Positions 54,443 to 63,401 of a stretch of DNA of 64,000 nucleotides are shown here, piece by piece. The stretch is taken from the NCBI RefSeq assembly GCF_009720835.1, contig NZ_WNKZ01000010.1:1-64000 (forward strand), read 5' to 3'. This stretch comes from Pseudoduganella buxea (lineage in GTDB: Bacteria; Pseudomonadota; Gammaproteobacteria; Burkholderiales; Burkholderiaceae_D). The first letter of the stretch is position 1; every line of letters starts with the position of its first letter. The position numbers and the translations under genes are program-made. The notes beneath the pieces were generated by a model. It was not told the DNA's origin, made no database searches, and saw only the letters and a program-made list of their open reading frames with translations.

Positions 54443-55969
54443 ATGTACTTCACCGTTCAAGCAGGACCGGCTCACCGCCTGCCATTCTACAAAACCGTTT
54501 TGTGCGTAACCTGCGCACTGTTCCTCATCGTGAACGGTTTGAGCCTGTTCCATAACCTGGAGTCGCTCAAGAGCGCCAATGCGCAGACCTTGCAAAGCTC
54601 GAGGGTGGCCGAGCGCCTGCAATACCTGGGCGTGCTCGTGCAGGATGCAGAGAGCAGCATGCGCGGTTATTTCATTTCCGGCGATGAAACCTACCTGGGA
54701 CCGACGCGCGCCGTCACGGCCGATACGGAAGCTGAATTCAAGCTGCTGGAAACCTTGCTGGCCGATAATCCGGCTCAGCTGAAGAACCTGAACCAGCTGC
54801 ACCAGCTGGTGCGTCGCAAGCTGGGCATGATGGGACAGGCCATCGACGTCTACCGCCATGGCGGGCTGGAAGAAATCGTCAATATCGCCCGTTACGGCGA
54901 GGACCGCAGCGGCATGGACGAGATCCGGCTGCAAACCGTCATCATGATCCAGGAGCAGAGCGAAACCCTGGCCGCCCGCAGCGCGAAATTCTACGAGGAA
55001 TACCACAAGGCCCTCGTGCTGGGCATGGGCATCAATGCCGTCGCCATCGTCGTCCTCGTGATGTTCTACCAGATCGTGCGGCGCACGTACTTCGCCCAGG
55101 CCACCGTCGAGCACGCGCTGCAGCAGTCCAACGAGAACCTGGAAGCGATGGTTGCGCAGCGTACCGAACAGCTGTCCGTGCTGTCGCGCCACCTGATCAG
55201 TATTTCGGAAGAGGAAAAAGCCCGCCTGTCGCGCGAACTGCACGATGAAATGGGCGCACACCTGACGTCGATCAGCATGGACATCACGGCCGTGACGCAG
55301 CAGTTGCAAAAGACCGACCCGGAATTGGCCAACCAGCTGCGCCGCGCCCGCGGCACCCTGCTGGAAACGGTGGAGCTGAAACGCCGCATCATCGAAAACC
55401 TGCGCCCCAGCCTGCTGGACAACCTGGGCCTGTGCGCCGCCATCGACAGTTACACGGAAGACTTCGCCCGCATGACGCGCATTCCCTGCGAGACCGAGAT
55501 CGGTCCGGAGGTGGATGCCATCGTGCGCGACGGCGAAACGAGCCTGTCGATCGCGCTGTTCCGCATCGTGCAGGAATCGCTGACGAATATCCGCAAGTAT
55601 GCCCGCGCCACGCGCGTCTCCGTGACCTTGCGCGAAACGGCGGACGGCATGCTGGTACTGCGGGTGATCGACGATGGCGTCGGCATTGCGGCCGACATGA
55701 TCGTCAAGCCGATGTCACATGGATTATTGGGGATGCGCGAGCGGGCGCTGCTGCTGGGCGGCACCCTGACGATCCGGCGTGGCCGGGGCGACAGGGGCAC
55801 CTGTATCGAAGTGTTCATTCCCGCCCAGGGAAAGCCGGCGGCCGAGAGCGCGCCGGCCAGGCCGGTCAGCGGCCAGCTACGTCAACGAGCAGACGATCAT
55901 ATTCCGTCTTCGCCACCTTGTAGCATTCCCCTGCATAGCGTTCCAGTCCATCACGATCTAGCACAGTGA
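54443..55969 (+). CDS. Membrane sensor histidine kinase (CHASE3-like / HisKA_3)
   Basis: 508 residues. TM1 (about 18-37, VLCVTCALFLIVNGLSLF), a periplasmic helical CHASE3-like sensor (about 40-190, with AESSMRGYFISGDETYL), TM2 (about 192-212), a coiled coil, then HisKA_3 with the phospho-histidine at 267 (LSRELHDEMGAHLT) and an HATPase (IVQESLTNIRKYA, DDGVGI, GLLGMRERALLLGGTL). It is NarX/DegS-type, matching the NarL-type regulator just upstream. The last about 35 residues (SPPCSIPLHS) are low-complexity and lie in a 104-bp overlap with the convergent Crp-type gene. GGATG context gives the start at 54443. Confidence 0.92.
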   Translation: MYFTVQAGPAHRLPFYKTVLCVTCALFLIVNGLSLFHNLESLKSANAQTLQSSRVAERLQYLGVLVQDAESSMRGYFISGDETYLGPTRAVTADTEAEFKLLETLLADNPAQLKNLNQLHQLVRRKLGMMGQAIDVYRHGGLEEIVNIARYGEDRSGMDEIRLQTVIMIQEQSETLAARSAKFYEEYHKALVLGMGINAVAIVVLVMFYQIVRRTYFAQATVEHALQQSNENLEAMVAQRTEQLSVLSRHLISISEEEKARLSRELHDEMGAHLTSISMDITAVTQQLQKTDPELANQLRRARGTLLETVELKRRIIENLRPSLLDNLGLCAAIDSYTEDFARMTRIPCETEIGPEVDAIVRDGETSLSIALFRIVQESLTNIRKYARATRVSVTLRETADGMLVLRVIDDGVGIAADMIVKPMSHGLLGMRERALLLGGTLTIRRGRGDRGTCIEVFIPAQGKPAAESAPARPVSGQLRQRADDHIPSSPPCSIPLHSVPVHHDLAQ

Positions 55970-56675
55970 TATTGCCGCGGCGGTAGGTGATCAGGCCGTC
56001 GTCCTGCAACTTGCCGGCAGCGGCCGTAATGCTTTCGCGCCGCACACCCAGCATGATGGAAATCATTTCCTGAGTGACCTTCAGTTCGTTGCTTGGCGAA
56101 CGGTCCAGGCGGTCGAGCAGCCAGCGGCACAGCTTCTGCTCGATCGAGCTGTGGCGGCCGCCGACGGCGTTCTGGGCCATCTGGGCAAACAGGGCCGTGT
56201 TGTAGCGCATCAGCAGCTGGGGCAGGGCACCGCCCTGGTTGAATGCGTCGCGCAGCGCCTGGGCCTTCAGACGGTAGCCGTAGCCGGCGCTTTGCACGAC
56301 GGCGGTGCACATGGCACGTTCGCCCGGGAACATCGACACGCCAACGACGCCTTCATGGCCGACCACGGCGATTTCCGTCGTGGCGCCGTCTTCCATCACG
56401 TACAGCAGGGACACGATGGCCGTGGTGGGGAAGTAGACGTTTTCCAGCTTGCTGCCGAACTCGAACAGTTCCTTGCCGAAAGGCAGTTGGACCAGTTCCA
56501 GGTGTTCGAACAGCGATTCCAGCACATCGCGAGGCAGGGCCGCCAGCAGTTCATTTTGCTGCGTGCCGCTGTAACTGACAACGGGCCGCGCCGCCACCTT
56601 GAAGTCCCGCGAGCCGATGGGCATCGAACGGGACACAGAGTTTTTTTCGGTAGCGACAGGCTGAATGTTGTTCAT
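55866..56675 (-). CDS. Crp/Fnr family transcriptional regulator
   Basis: 269 residues from the ATG at 56675. Cyclic-nucleotide-binding-like beta-roll (about 60-170, LVQLPFGKELFEFGSKLENV, VVGHEGVVGVSMFPGE) and a C-terminal winged HTH (EMISIMLGVRRESITAAAGK, LQDDGLITYRRGNITVLDRD). The N-terminus lacks the FNR cysteines, so no [4Fe-4S] sensing is visible. The gene converges on the sensor kinase and overlaps its end by 104 bp, which may give antisense coupling. Ligand unknown. Confidence 0.9.
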   Translation of the reverse strand: MNNIQPVATEKNSVSRSMPIGSRDFKVAARPVVSYSGTQQNELLAALPRDVLESLFEHLELVQLPFGKELFEFGSKLENVYFPTTAIVSLLYVMEDGATTEIAVVGHEGVVGVSMFPGERAMCTAVVQSAGYGYRLKAQALRDAFNQGGALPQLLMRYNTALFAQMAQNAVGGRHSSIEQKLCRWLLDRLDRSPSNELKVTQEMISIMLGVRRESITAAAGKLQDDGLITYRRGNITVLDRDGLERYAGECYKVAKTEYDRLLVDVAGR

Positions 56676-57172
56676 TTTATCCTCACAGACTATAAGTACA
56701 TGGTTCGCTGGTCGGGGCCGGATCATCTATTAAGACCATCCAGGAGCACTTCTGTTCTCGCGCTGCTTTGCCGATTGCGTAGGGTGTACTTTAGTTTTCT
56801 ATGTAGGTTATGAACATAAGACGGGTTTCCGCTGGGATGTAGGCTGGCAAGATCGCAACATGTCAGTCTAGTCCTACTGCAACACGATGATTTCATAACA
56901 CGCAGCCAAAAGTTTCGGCGCACGGTTGCAGTTGTTCACGGAATGCAGGGCGTACGGCCCAGGCTACATGCGGGTTTGCGGGACACGGGCTCCGTTTTGA
57001 CGAGATATTGACAACTGTTTTTGCAATCCCAAGAATATCTGAAATATTTCTCGTAAGCATTGTTCGGGTGCGAACATAGGTATCCCTCCTACAAGGGCTT
57101 GTGCTGCGCGCGCCCTACAAGAGCGAACCCGAACGCTGAGGCTCACCGTCGCGAGGCGAAAGGGTGAGGCGA
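56676..57172. other. Intergenic region without secure gene
   Basis: 497 bp upstream of the Crp-type gene and downstream of the secreted hypothetical. AT-richer than its flanks. A hairpin-forming pair CTCACC / GGTGAG near 57141-57167 follows the hypothetical gene, without a T-run. No gene could be supported on either strand. Confidence 0.4.
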
Positions 57173-57715
57173 TCAGTCGACTATCCACGCTTCCGCAAAT
57201 TTCTTTTTGCTCCGATCCCAATAGTAGTAAGCGCTCGAACTTTCGAACTTGAAGAATTCGATTACGGTATGTCGCGCGGAGATCTCCTTGCTTCGCTTCG
57301 GTCCACAGTCGAAATACCCTTTGCCGCATGCGGTGGTGTACACACCGGGCGGCAACTTCCTGATTCCCATGGCTGGCGTCAGCGAGCGGTGGAAGTCCGA
57401 ACCGAGCGCATGTCGGCGGTGAGTGCCATCGGCCTGCCGCAGGAAAACGAACAGGCCCGACCGGTTCAGCCGGTCCGAAACCAGCAGCTGCGCTTCATCA
57501 TCGGAGCCATTGCCGTCAAAATCCCCGAGCACGACGGTATAACGCAATGGATCCGTGCCGCGCCAGGCAAGCGCCAGCTCGGCGGGGCCTGCTCGCCGCC
57601 AGCCGGCCGGAGCGCCGATGTCAATCCCCCACGCTGCCGCTGGCAGGGCGCATGCGGTCAGAACGGCGATGGCAGAAATGATCCTTGCGATGCCGCGTTC
57701 CTTTTCGTTACGCAT
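57173..57715 (-). CDS. Secreted hypothetical protein
   Basis: 180 residues from the ATG at 57715 (GAAAGG nine nt upstream; 57736 also possible). Signal peptide: MRNEKERGIARIISAIAVLT, hydrophobic part up to AAAWG. The mature part contains LGDFDGNGSDDEAQLLVSD, a FG-GAP / VCBS-like calcium-binding D-x-D-G-x-G-x-D-D, and TACGKGYFDCG with two cysteines. It could bind calcium or be a small inhibitor-like or periplasmic protein. I do not recognise the family. It stands alone, divergent from the OmpR-type system by 259 bp. Confidence 0.65.
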   Translation of the reverse strand: MRNEKERGIARIISAIAVLTACALPAAAWGIDIGAPAGWRRAGPAELALAWRGTDPLRYTVVLGDFDGNGSDDEAQLLVSDRLNRSGLFVFLRQADGTHRRHALGSDFHRSLTPAMGIRKLPPGVYTTACGKGYFDCGPKRSKEISARHTVIEFFKFESSSAYYYWDRSKKKFAEAWIVD

Positions 57716-57974
57716 CAACGTCAGCCTTTCGCGCATTCCAGCAGTACTTGGAAAATAGTCTTCGATGGCCGTTTGGCGCCAGCTTGCGCATGCATAGAGA
57801 CTCCTGATCGGTGCCTGGTGGGAAATGCGAGGCTTTATCCATCGATGCCAGCGTACGCCATTCGAGCGTACTGACATTGCTTTTCTGCAATGAATCCATC
57901 GACCCCGGCCGGTGTTGCGCGACCTGCTGGTGGCCCCATCCATGGCCCACGGCTTTTGGGTGATAATTCACCCC

Positions 57975-58685
57975 ATGAAAGTATTGCTCGTCGAAGACGA
58001 CCCCACCCTGGCCGACGCCATCGCGCGGCTGCTGTCCAGCCATGGCATTACCGTCGAGACCTTGCGCGACGGCGTGGCGGCCGATGCGCGGCTGGCGGCG
58101 GAGCCGGCGTTCGATGTGCTGGTGCTCGATATCGGGCTGCCCGGCATGGACGGCTTCGAGATCGTGCGGCGGCTGCGGGCGCGCGGCAGTGTCGTGCCGG
58201 TGCTGCTGCTGACGGCGCGCGATGCCGTCGAGGACCGCGTGCGGGGCCTGGAGCTGGGCGCGGATGACTACCTCGTCAAACCCTTCGCCACGCCGGAACT
58301 GGTGGCGCGCATCCGGGCGCTGGCCCGGCGCCATGCGCCGCGGCCGGCCGTGCTGGCCCTGGGCGCGCTGTCCCTGGACACCGGCACGCGGCGCGCGCGG
58401 GTGGGCGAGCGCACCATCGAGTTGTCCGCGCGCGAGTGGGCCGTGCTGGAATACCTGCTGCGGCACGTGGCACGCGTCGTGTCGAAGCAGCAGATCATCG
58501 ACGCCATCCTGCCGCTGGGCGACGACGTGACGCCCAACGCCGTCGAGGTGTATATCTCGCGCGTGCGCCAGAAGACGCTGGACGCGGGCATCGCCATCCG
58601 CACCATCCGCGGCTTCGGCTACATGCTGGAGCAGGCCGCCCCGGACGACACTGCCGGCACCCCCGCATCCACTCCCACCGCCTGA
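57975..58685 (+). CDS. OmpR-type response regulator
   Basis: 236 residues. Receiver: VEDD at 6-9, Asp52 (LDIGLPGMDG), LLLTARD, Lys in DDYLVKPF. C-terminal winged helix: LSAREWAVLEYLLRHVARVV, AVEVYISRVRQKT, IRTIRGFGYML. This is the QseB/TctD/PmrA class. The kinase gene starts 3 bp after its stop. A Pro/Thr-rich tail follows the DNA-binding domain. Confidence 0.95.
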   Translation: MKVLLVEDDPTLADAIARLLSSHGITVETLRDGVAADARLAAEPAFDVLVLDIGLPGMDGFEIVRRLRARGSVVPVLLLTARDAVEDRVRGLELGADDYLVKPFATPELVARIRALARRHAPRPAVLALGALSLDTGTRRARVGERTIELSAREWAVLEYLLRHVARVVSKQQIIDAILPLGDDVTPNAVEVYISRVRQKTLDAGIAIRTIRGFGYMLEQAAPDDTAGTPASTPTA

Positions 58686-58688
58686 TCC

Positions 58689-60032
58689 ATGGCCAGCCTG
58701 CGAGTGCGCCTGCTGCGCTGGCTGATCGTGCCGATCCTGCTGGTGAATGTGGCGGCCGGCGCGCTCACCTATGCATTGGCCTGGCTGCCGGCGCGGCTGG
58801 CATTCGACCAGAGCCTGCTCGACGCGGGCACCGCGTTGGCAGCCAGGGTCGAAGGCACGGCTGCCGCGCCCCGCGTCGACCTGCCGGCAGCGGCCCTGCG
58901 CGCCCTGCGCGGCGACGCCACCGATGCCGGCTTCTTCGCCGTGCGCGACGCCACCGGCCGGCTGCTGGCGGGCGATGCCGATTTTCCCGACGTTCCCGTA
59001 CGCGGCGGCGACGGCCAACCCGACGGGCAGGCTTTCGACGCGATCCTGCGCGGCGAAGCCGTGCGCGCCGTGCTGCTGCGGGCCGATGGCGGCGCCACTG
59101 TGGGCGTGGCCCGAACGGTGCGCAAGCGCGACCAGGCCCGCGCCGCAATCGTGCGTTCGCTGATCCTGCTTGAAGCGGTCATCACGCTGGTCTCGGCCGG
59201 CTTGATCTGGTACTGCGTCACGCGCGGCCTGCAACCCTTGCGGCGGCTGCGCGCGGCCCTGCGGGGCCGGGCCGACGACGACCTGGCACCCATCGCGGCC
59301 GACGACGTGCCGGACGAGCTGGAACCGGTCGTGCGGGCCCTGAACGGCCTGCTGGAGAAGGCCGGGGACGACGTGCGCGCGCGCCAGCAGTTCCTGGCCA
59401 ACGTGGCACACCAGCTGCGCACACCCTTGGCCGGCCTGCACGCGCAGCTGGACCTGCTGGCGCGGCCTGGCAGCGAAGGGGAAAGTGCCCATGCCATCGG
59501 CCTGATGCGGGCCTCGACCGGGCGCATGATCCGCCAGGTGAACCAGCTGCTGGCGCTGGCCCGCGCCGAGCCGGGGCAGGGCGCGCGGGAGATGAAAGCC
59601 GTGGCGCTCGACGCACTGGTGGCCGACACGGTCCAGCACTTCGTCGAACAGGCCGCCCGCAAGGACATCGACCTGGGCTTCGAGCTGGCGCCGGCCACCG
59701 TGCGGGGCGATTCCTTCCTGCTGCGCGACCTGGTGGACAACCTGGTCGACAACGCCATCCGCTACACGCCCCGGCACGGCCGCGTCACGGTGGCCTGCCG
59801 CCAGGACAGCGGTGGCGCCGAGCTGACGGTCGAGGACAATGGCCCCGGCATCCCGCCCGCGCGGCGTGCCGACGTCTTCAGCCGCTTCGTCCGGCTCGAC
59901 GAACAGAGCGCCGGCACGGGGCTGGGCCTGGCCATCGTGCGCGATATCGCCGCCAGCCATGGGGCGACCGTCGCAGTCGATGCCGGGCCGGGCGGGCAGG
60001 GGGCCTGTTTTACCGTGCGCTTCCCGGCATAG
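58689..60032 (+). CDS. Sensor histidine kinase of the QseC/TctE type
   Basis: 447 residues. TM1 (about 9-32, LRWLIVPILLVNVAAGALTY), a periplasmic 2CSK_N-type domain (about 40-145, VRDATGRLLAGDADF), TM2 (about 157-178), HAMP-like linker, HisKA with phospho-His241 (FLANVAHQLRTPLAGL), and HATPase motifs (LVDNLVDNAIRYTP, DNGPGIP, GTGLGLAIVRDIA). Overlap-free but 3 bp after the regulator, clearly one operon. Family members sense tricarboxylates or small signals; no transporter gene is next to it, so the ligand is unknown. Confidence 0.93.
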   Translation: MASLRVRLLRWLIVPILLVNVAAGALTYALAWLPARLAFDQSLLDAGTALAARVEGTAAAPRVDLPAAALRALRGDATDAGFFAVRDATGRLLAGDADFPDVPVRGGDGQPDGQAFDAILRGEAVRAVLLRADGGATVGVARTVRKRDQARAAIVRSLILLEAVITLVSAGLIWYCVTRGLQPLRRLRAALRGRADDDLAPIAADDVPDELEPVVRALNGLLEKAGDDVRARQQFLANVAHQLRTPLAGLHAQLDLLARPGSEGESAHAIGLMRASTGRMIRQVNQLLALARAEPGQGAREMKAVALDALVADTVQHFVEQAARKDIDLGFELAPATVRGDSFLLRDLVDNLVDNAIRYTPRHGRVTVACRQDSGGAELTVEDNGPGIPPARRADVFSRFVRLDEQSAGTGLGLAIVRDIAASHGATVAVDAGPGGQGACFTVRFPA

Positions 60033-60140
60033 GCGCCAAAAACCACACTGTCAGCCGTTTGTCAGGATTTCCTAAGGGTAACGTCAGCTTTGGATAGTAG
60101 ACTGTGGGCAATATTTGTACATTGCGCGCGGGAGGCTGGC

Positions 60141-60590
60141 ATGATCGACAAGATTCACAAGGTTCGGGGGCATCGGGCCCGGGGTTTTACCCTGGTCGAG
60201 GTGATGATCACGGTGGCCATCGTCGCCATCCTGTCCGCCGTGGCCGTGCCGCAGTACAGCAGCTACGTGACGCGGGGCCGCCTGGCCGAGGCGTTTTCGT
60301 CGCTGGGGGCCGTGCAGCCGCTGGCCGAACAGCACTGGTCGAACCAGCGCAGCTACGCCGGCCTCGGCGCCCTGAATGCCTTCCCCCGCGCTAGCCAGAA
60401 TTTCGACTATGCGCTGACGGCCGCCGATGCCGCGTCCTACACCGTCACGGCCACCGGCAAGGGCAGCGTGCTGGGCTTCGTGTTCACGATCGACCAGAAC
60501 GGCAACCGCGCAACGACGGCCGCGCCGTCGGGCTGGACGGCGAACGCCGGCTGCTGGACCGACCGCAAGAGCGGCGAATGCATCCATTGA
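60141..60590 (+). CDS. pilE: Type IV pilin-like protein (PilE)
   Basis: 149 residues, ATG at 60141 with GGGAGG seven nt before it. Class III prepilin signal RG|FTLVEVMITVAIVAILSAVA with Glu at +5, then a pilin ectodomain with a late disulphide-type pair (NAGCWTDRKSGECIH). It heads a row of pilin genes ending in pilY1, and fimT follows with a 13-bp overlap. Minor pilins of this set prime pilus assembly together with PilY1. Confidence 0.9.
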   Translation: MIDKIHKVRGHRARGFTLVEVMITVAIVAILSAVAVPQYSSYVTRGRLAEAFSSLGAVQPLAEQHWSNQRSYAGLGALNAFPRASQNFDYALTAADAASYTVTATGKGSVLGFVFTIDQNGNRATTAAPSGWTANAGCWTDRKSGECIH

Positions 60591-61210
60591 TCACGCCACG
60601 GCGCCAGCGCGGCTTCACGCTGGTGGAGTCGATGGCGGCGCTGGCCGTCATCGCGGCGCTGCTGGCCGTCGGCATTCCGAACATGACGACCTGGGTCGTG
60701 TCGAACAAGGCCCGCTCCGCCGCCGAGTTCTATGGCGAGGGCTTCGCCATGGCGCGGCGCGAAGCCGTGACCCGCAATGCCGCCAGCCGCCTGGTACTGA
60801 GCCCGAATCCGAACGGCCAGCTCGATTGGCAGGTCGACGTGTGCTTCCCCGTGCCCGCCATGCCGTGCAGTGCCGACAGCGGCAGCTGGTCCACCGTGGA
60901 TGCCGCCGCCGACAACGACCCCAACGCCGCCTCGCCGTTCCGCTCGATCTACCGCGCCGCCGGCGCGCTGCCCAGCGCCGAAGTGCTGGTGCCCACCGTG
61001 CAGCCGCAGGGCAGTTCCACCGTCTACTTCACGGCCCTGGGCTGGGTCGATACGACCGACCAGCAGCGCCTGGCGCGCCTGACCCTGACGCCGGCCGCCG
61101 ACCTGCGCGATGCCGTGGCGCCGGTGGCGCTGGTCGTCACCCTGGCCGGCATCGCCTCGAAGTGCAACCCCGCCATCGCCGCGCCCGACTCGCGCGCCTG
61201 CCCGCCATGA
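60578..61210 (+). CDS. fimT: Minor pilin FimT/GspH-type
   Basis: 210 residues. Prepilin signal RG|FTLVESMAALAVIAALLAVG (Glu +5), then a GspH/FimT-type beta domain (NAASRLVLSPNPNGQLDWQV). FimT minor pilins help pilus assembly and, in some bacteria, DNA binding during uptake. It overlaps pilE by 13 bp and pilV by 4 bp. Confidence 0.9.
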   Translation: MHPLITPRRQRGFTLVESMAALAVIAALLAVGIPNMTTWVVSNKARSAAEFYGEGFAMARREAVTRNAASRLVLSPNPNGQLDWQVDVCFPVPAMPCSADSGSWSTVDAAADNDPNAASPFRSIYRAAGALPSAEVLVPTVQPQGSSTVYFTALGWVDTTDQQRLARLTLTPAADLRDAVAPVALVVTLAGIASKCNPAIAAPDSRACPP

Positions 61211-61635
61211 CAGCGCCCACGTTCAACCCCCGCCGCACGCGCCGCCAGGCCGGCGTCGCCCTGCTGGAAGTGATGATCGCCGTGATCCTGCTGGGCATCG
61301 GCCTGTTGGGCGCGATCGGCCTGCAGGCCCGCTCGTATGCCGCCCTGTCCGAGGCAGGCCAGCGCGCCGAGGCCACCATCCAGGCCGACAAGCTGGTCGC
61401 CATGATCAACAACGACGTCGCCAATATCGGCCTGTACGCGCTGGCGCCGAACACGACGCCGGGCGCCGCCATCGCGCCGTGGCTGGCCGAGACGCGCGCG
61501 CTGATTCCGGGCGCCGCCGCCACTGTCGTGCTGGTGCAGCAGGGCACGCGCTGGCGGGTCGACCTCACCATCACGTGGCGGCGCAAGCAGGGCGCCGACC
61601 AGAACACGCACCGGGTCACCGCCTATGTCATCTAG
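61207..61635 (+). CDS. pilV: Minor pilin PilV
   Basis: 142 residues; ATG overlaps the fimT stop (ATGA). Prepilin signal AG|VALLEVMIAVILLGIGLLGA with a hydrophobic first residue after the cut, as in PilV. The rest (AGQRAEATIQADKLVAMINN, RVDLTITWRR) is short. It overlaps pilW by 11 bp. Confidence 0.88.
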   Translation: MTAPTFNPRRTRRQAGVALLEVMIAVILLGIGLLGAIGLQARSYAALSEAGQRAEATIQADKLVAMINNDVANIGLYALAPNTTPGAAIAPWLAETRALIPGAAATVVLVQQGTRWRVDLTITWRRKQGADQNTHRVTAYVI

Positions 61636-62800
61636 CATCCATCCGGCCAAGGGCTTCTCACCGGGTTTCTCACCGGGTTTCTCACTCGTCGAGCTGCTCG
61701 TCAGCGTCGTCGTCGGCATGCTGGCCATCGTCTTCGCCACGCGCCTGTTCGTCAGCAGTGAGCAGAACAAGGCGGCCGCCGTGGGCGGCTCGGACTCGAT
61801 GCAGAACGGCATGCTGGCGATGTTCTCCATCTCGAACGACGCCGGCCAGGCCGGCTGGGGCCTGAACGACACCTTGCTGGCCGGCTGCGACACGACGTTC
61901 TCCGACACCCAGGGCTACGTGCTGCCGGTGGTATCGCGCGGCGGTGTCGATACGACGCCGCTGTCGCCCGTCGTCATCGAAAGCGGCGGCACGGCGTCGG
62001 ACCGCATCACCCTGATGGCCGGCAGTGCCATGAGCGGCGTCGGTTCCGAGCGCCTGCGCGACAACTACGCCGGCGCCGGCTCCGTCAACGTGGCCACCAC
62101 CCAGCCCTTCGGCTTCCTGCAGGACAGCGTCGTCGTGCTGGCGCCGGAACCGGCCGGCGGCAAGTGCGCCGTGGCCCAGCTGTCCGACACGCCGCCCGGT
62201 TTCACGCTCAACTTCGCGGCCGACGGCACGCGCCGCTTCAACCGCGCCACCCTCGGCAATGCCTACGGCGCCGGCCAGGCCCGCGTCTACAACCTCGGCC
62301 CCGTGGCGACACTGGCCTTCCATACCTGGTCCGTCGCCAACGGCAACCTGCTGCTGCGCGCGACCGACCTGGCCGGCACGGCGGCCACGCCGGCCGCCGT
62401 GGTCGACAACGTCGTCGCCATCAAGGGCCAGTACGGCTTCGATACCCGCGCCGCCAATGCCTTCGACCCGGCCACCGGCATGCAGGTGGGTGCGTGGAGC
62501 ACCACGATGATCAATGCCGACGGCGACGGCGTCACGGGCGGCGCGGGCGACATCCAGCGCATCGCCGCCGTACGCCTGGCCGTCATCGCACGCAGCAAGA
62601 TGCCGGAAAAGCCGGACCCCGTCACGAAGCAGTGCAGCGCGACGACGGCACCGCTGACGGTCTTCGCCGGCCGCTCGCCGGCCACCGTGGCCGCCAGCGC
62701 CGTCACGGTCAACGTCGACGTCATCGCCGACTGGCGTTGCTACCGCTACCGGGTCTTCGAGACCATCGTCCCGCTGCGCAACGCGGCATGGAGGCCATGA
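61625..62800 (+). CDS. pilW: Minor pilin PilW
   Basis: 391 residues. Prepilin signal PG|FSLVELLVSVVVGMLAIVFA (Glu +5). The leader contains a direct repeat of FSPG encoded by a 12-bp tandem repeat (61655-61685). The large ectodomain is typical of PilW (MQNGMLAMFSISNDAGQAGW, VFETIVPLRNA). It overlaps pilV by 11 bp and pilX by 4 bp. Confidence 0.9.
   Translation: MSSSIHPAKGFSPGFSPGFSLVELLVSVVVGMLAIVFATRLFVSSEQNKAAAVGGSDSMQNGMLAMFSISNDAGQAGWGLNDTLLAGCDTTFSDTQGYVLPVVSRGGVDTTPLSPVVIESGGTASDRITLMAGSAMSGVGSERLRDNYAGAGSVNVATTQPFGFLQDSVVVLAPEPAGGKCAVAQLSDTPPGFTLNFAADGTRRFNRATLGNAYGAGQARVYNLGPVATLAFHTWSVANGNLLLRATDLAGTAATPAAVVDNVVAIKGQYGFDTRAANAFDPATGMQVGAWSTTMINADGDGVTGGAGDIQRIAAVRLAVIARSKMPEKPDPVTKQCSATTAPLTVFAGRSPATVAASAVTVNVDVIADWRCYRYRVFETIVPLRNAAWRP
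61655..61685 (+). repeat. 12-bp tandem repeat in the pilW leader
   Basis: About 2.6 copies of TTCTCACCGGGT encoding FSPG, placed right before the prepilin peptidase site. Twelve is a multiple of three, so copy-number change would lengthen or shorten the leader in frame without breaking the gene. Confidence 0.8.
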
Positions 62801-63381
62801 TGCCGCGCGTCCTTCCTCCGCGCCGCCCGCAGGGCATCGCGCTGCCCGTCATGCTGATCATGCTGACGGTCCTTTTAATCAGCAGTATCTACCTGCTGCG
62901 CTCGACCACGTCCACCACGTTGACGACATCGAACCTGGCCTACGAGGCGGCCCTGTCGAAGTCGGCCGACCTGGGCCTGCACACGGCCTTCGACTGGCTC
63001 AGCACCGTCGGCAAGGGCCAGCTGACGGCAGACCGGCCGGCCGCCGGCTATGTGGCCACGCTCAACCCCGCCTGGTCGGTGCGCACGCCCGCCTTCTGGC
63101 AGGGTTCCACGGTGGTCGTCGAACAGCCCTCCAACCTGCGCATCGAATATGTGATCCACCGCATGTGCACGGGCACGGGCGACTACAACGCCGCCAACAG
63201 CTGCACGTTGACGTCGGCCAGGCGCAATGTCAGCGCGCCCACGCAGGTGGGCGACAGCCTGTCGTCGGATGCGCCGGCCTACCAGGACAAGCCGCAGCTG
63301 CACTACGTGATCACCGCCCGCGTGTTCGGCACGCGCGGCGGCAATGTCGTCAACCAGACGGTCGTGATGATGGGGCCGTGA
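62797..63381 (+). CDS. pilX: Minor pilin PilX
   Basis: 194 residues from the ATG at 62797; the ATG at 62800 has a better distance to GGAGG. N-terminal QG|IALPVMLIMLTVLLISSIYL is the PilX-type signal (no charged residue at +5, as in PilX/GspK). C-terminal part ends HYVITARVFGTRGGNVVNQT. It overlaps pilW by 4 bp and is followed by pilY1 after 20 bp. Confidence 0.88.
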   Translation: MMPRVLPPRRPQGIALPVMLIMLTVLLISSIYLLRSTTSTTLTTSNLAYEAALSKSADLGLHTAFDWLSTVGKGQLTADRPAAGYVATLNPAWSVRTPAFWQGSTVVVEQPSNLRIEYVIHRMCTGTGDYNAANSCTLTSARRNVSAPTQVGDSLSSDAPAYQDKPQLHYVITARVFGTRGGNVVNQTVVMMGP

Positions 63382-63401
63382 GGCGCCGCACAGGTAAAAC
63401 C

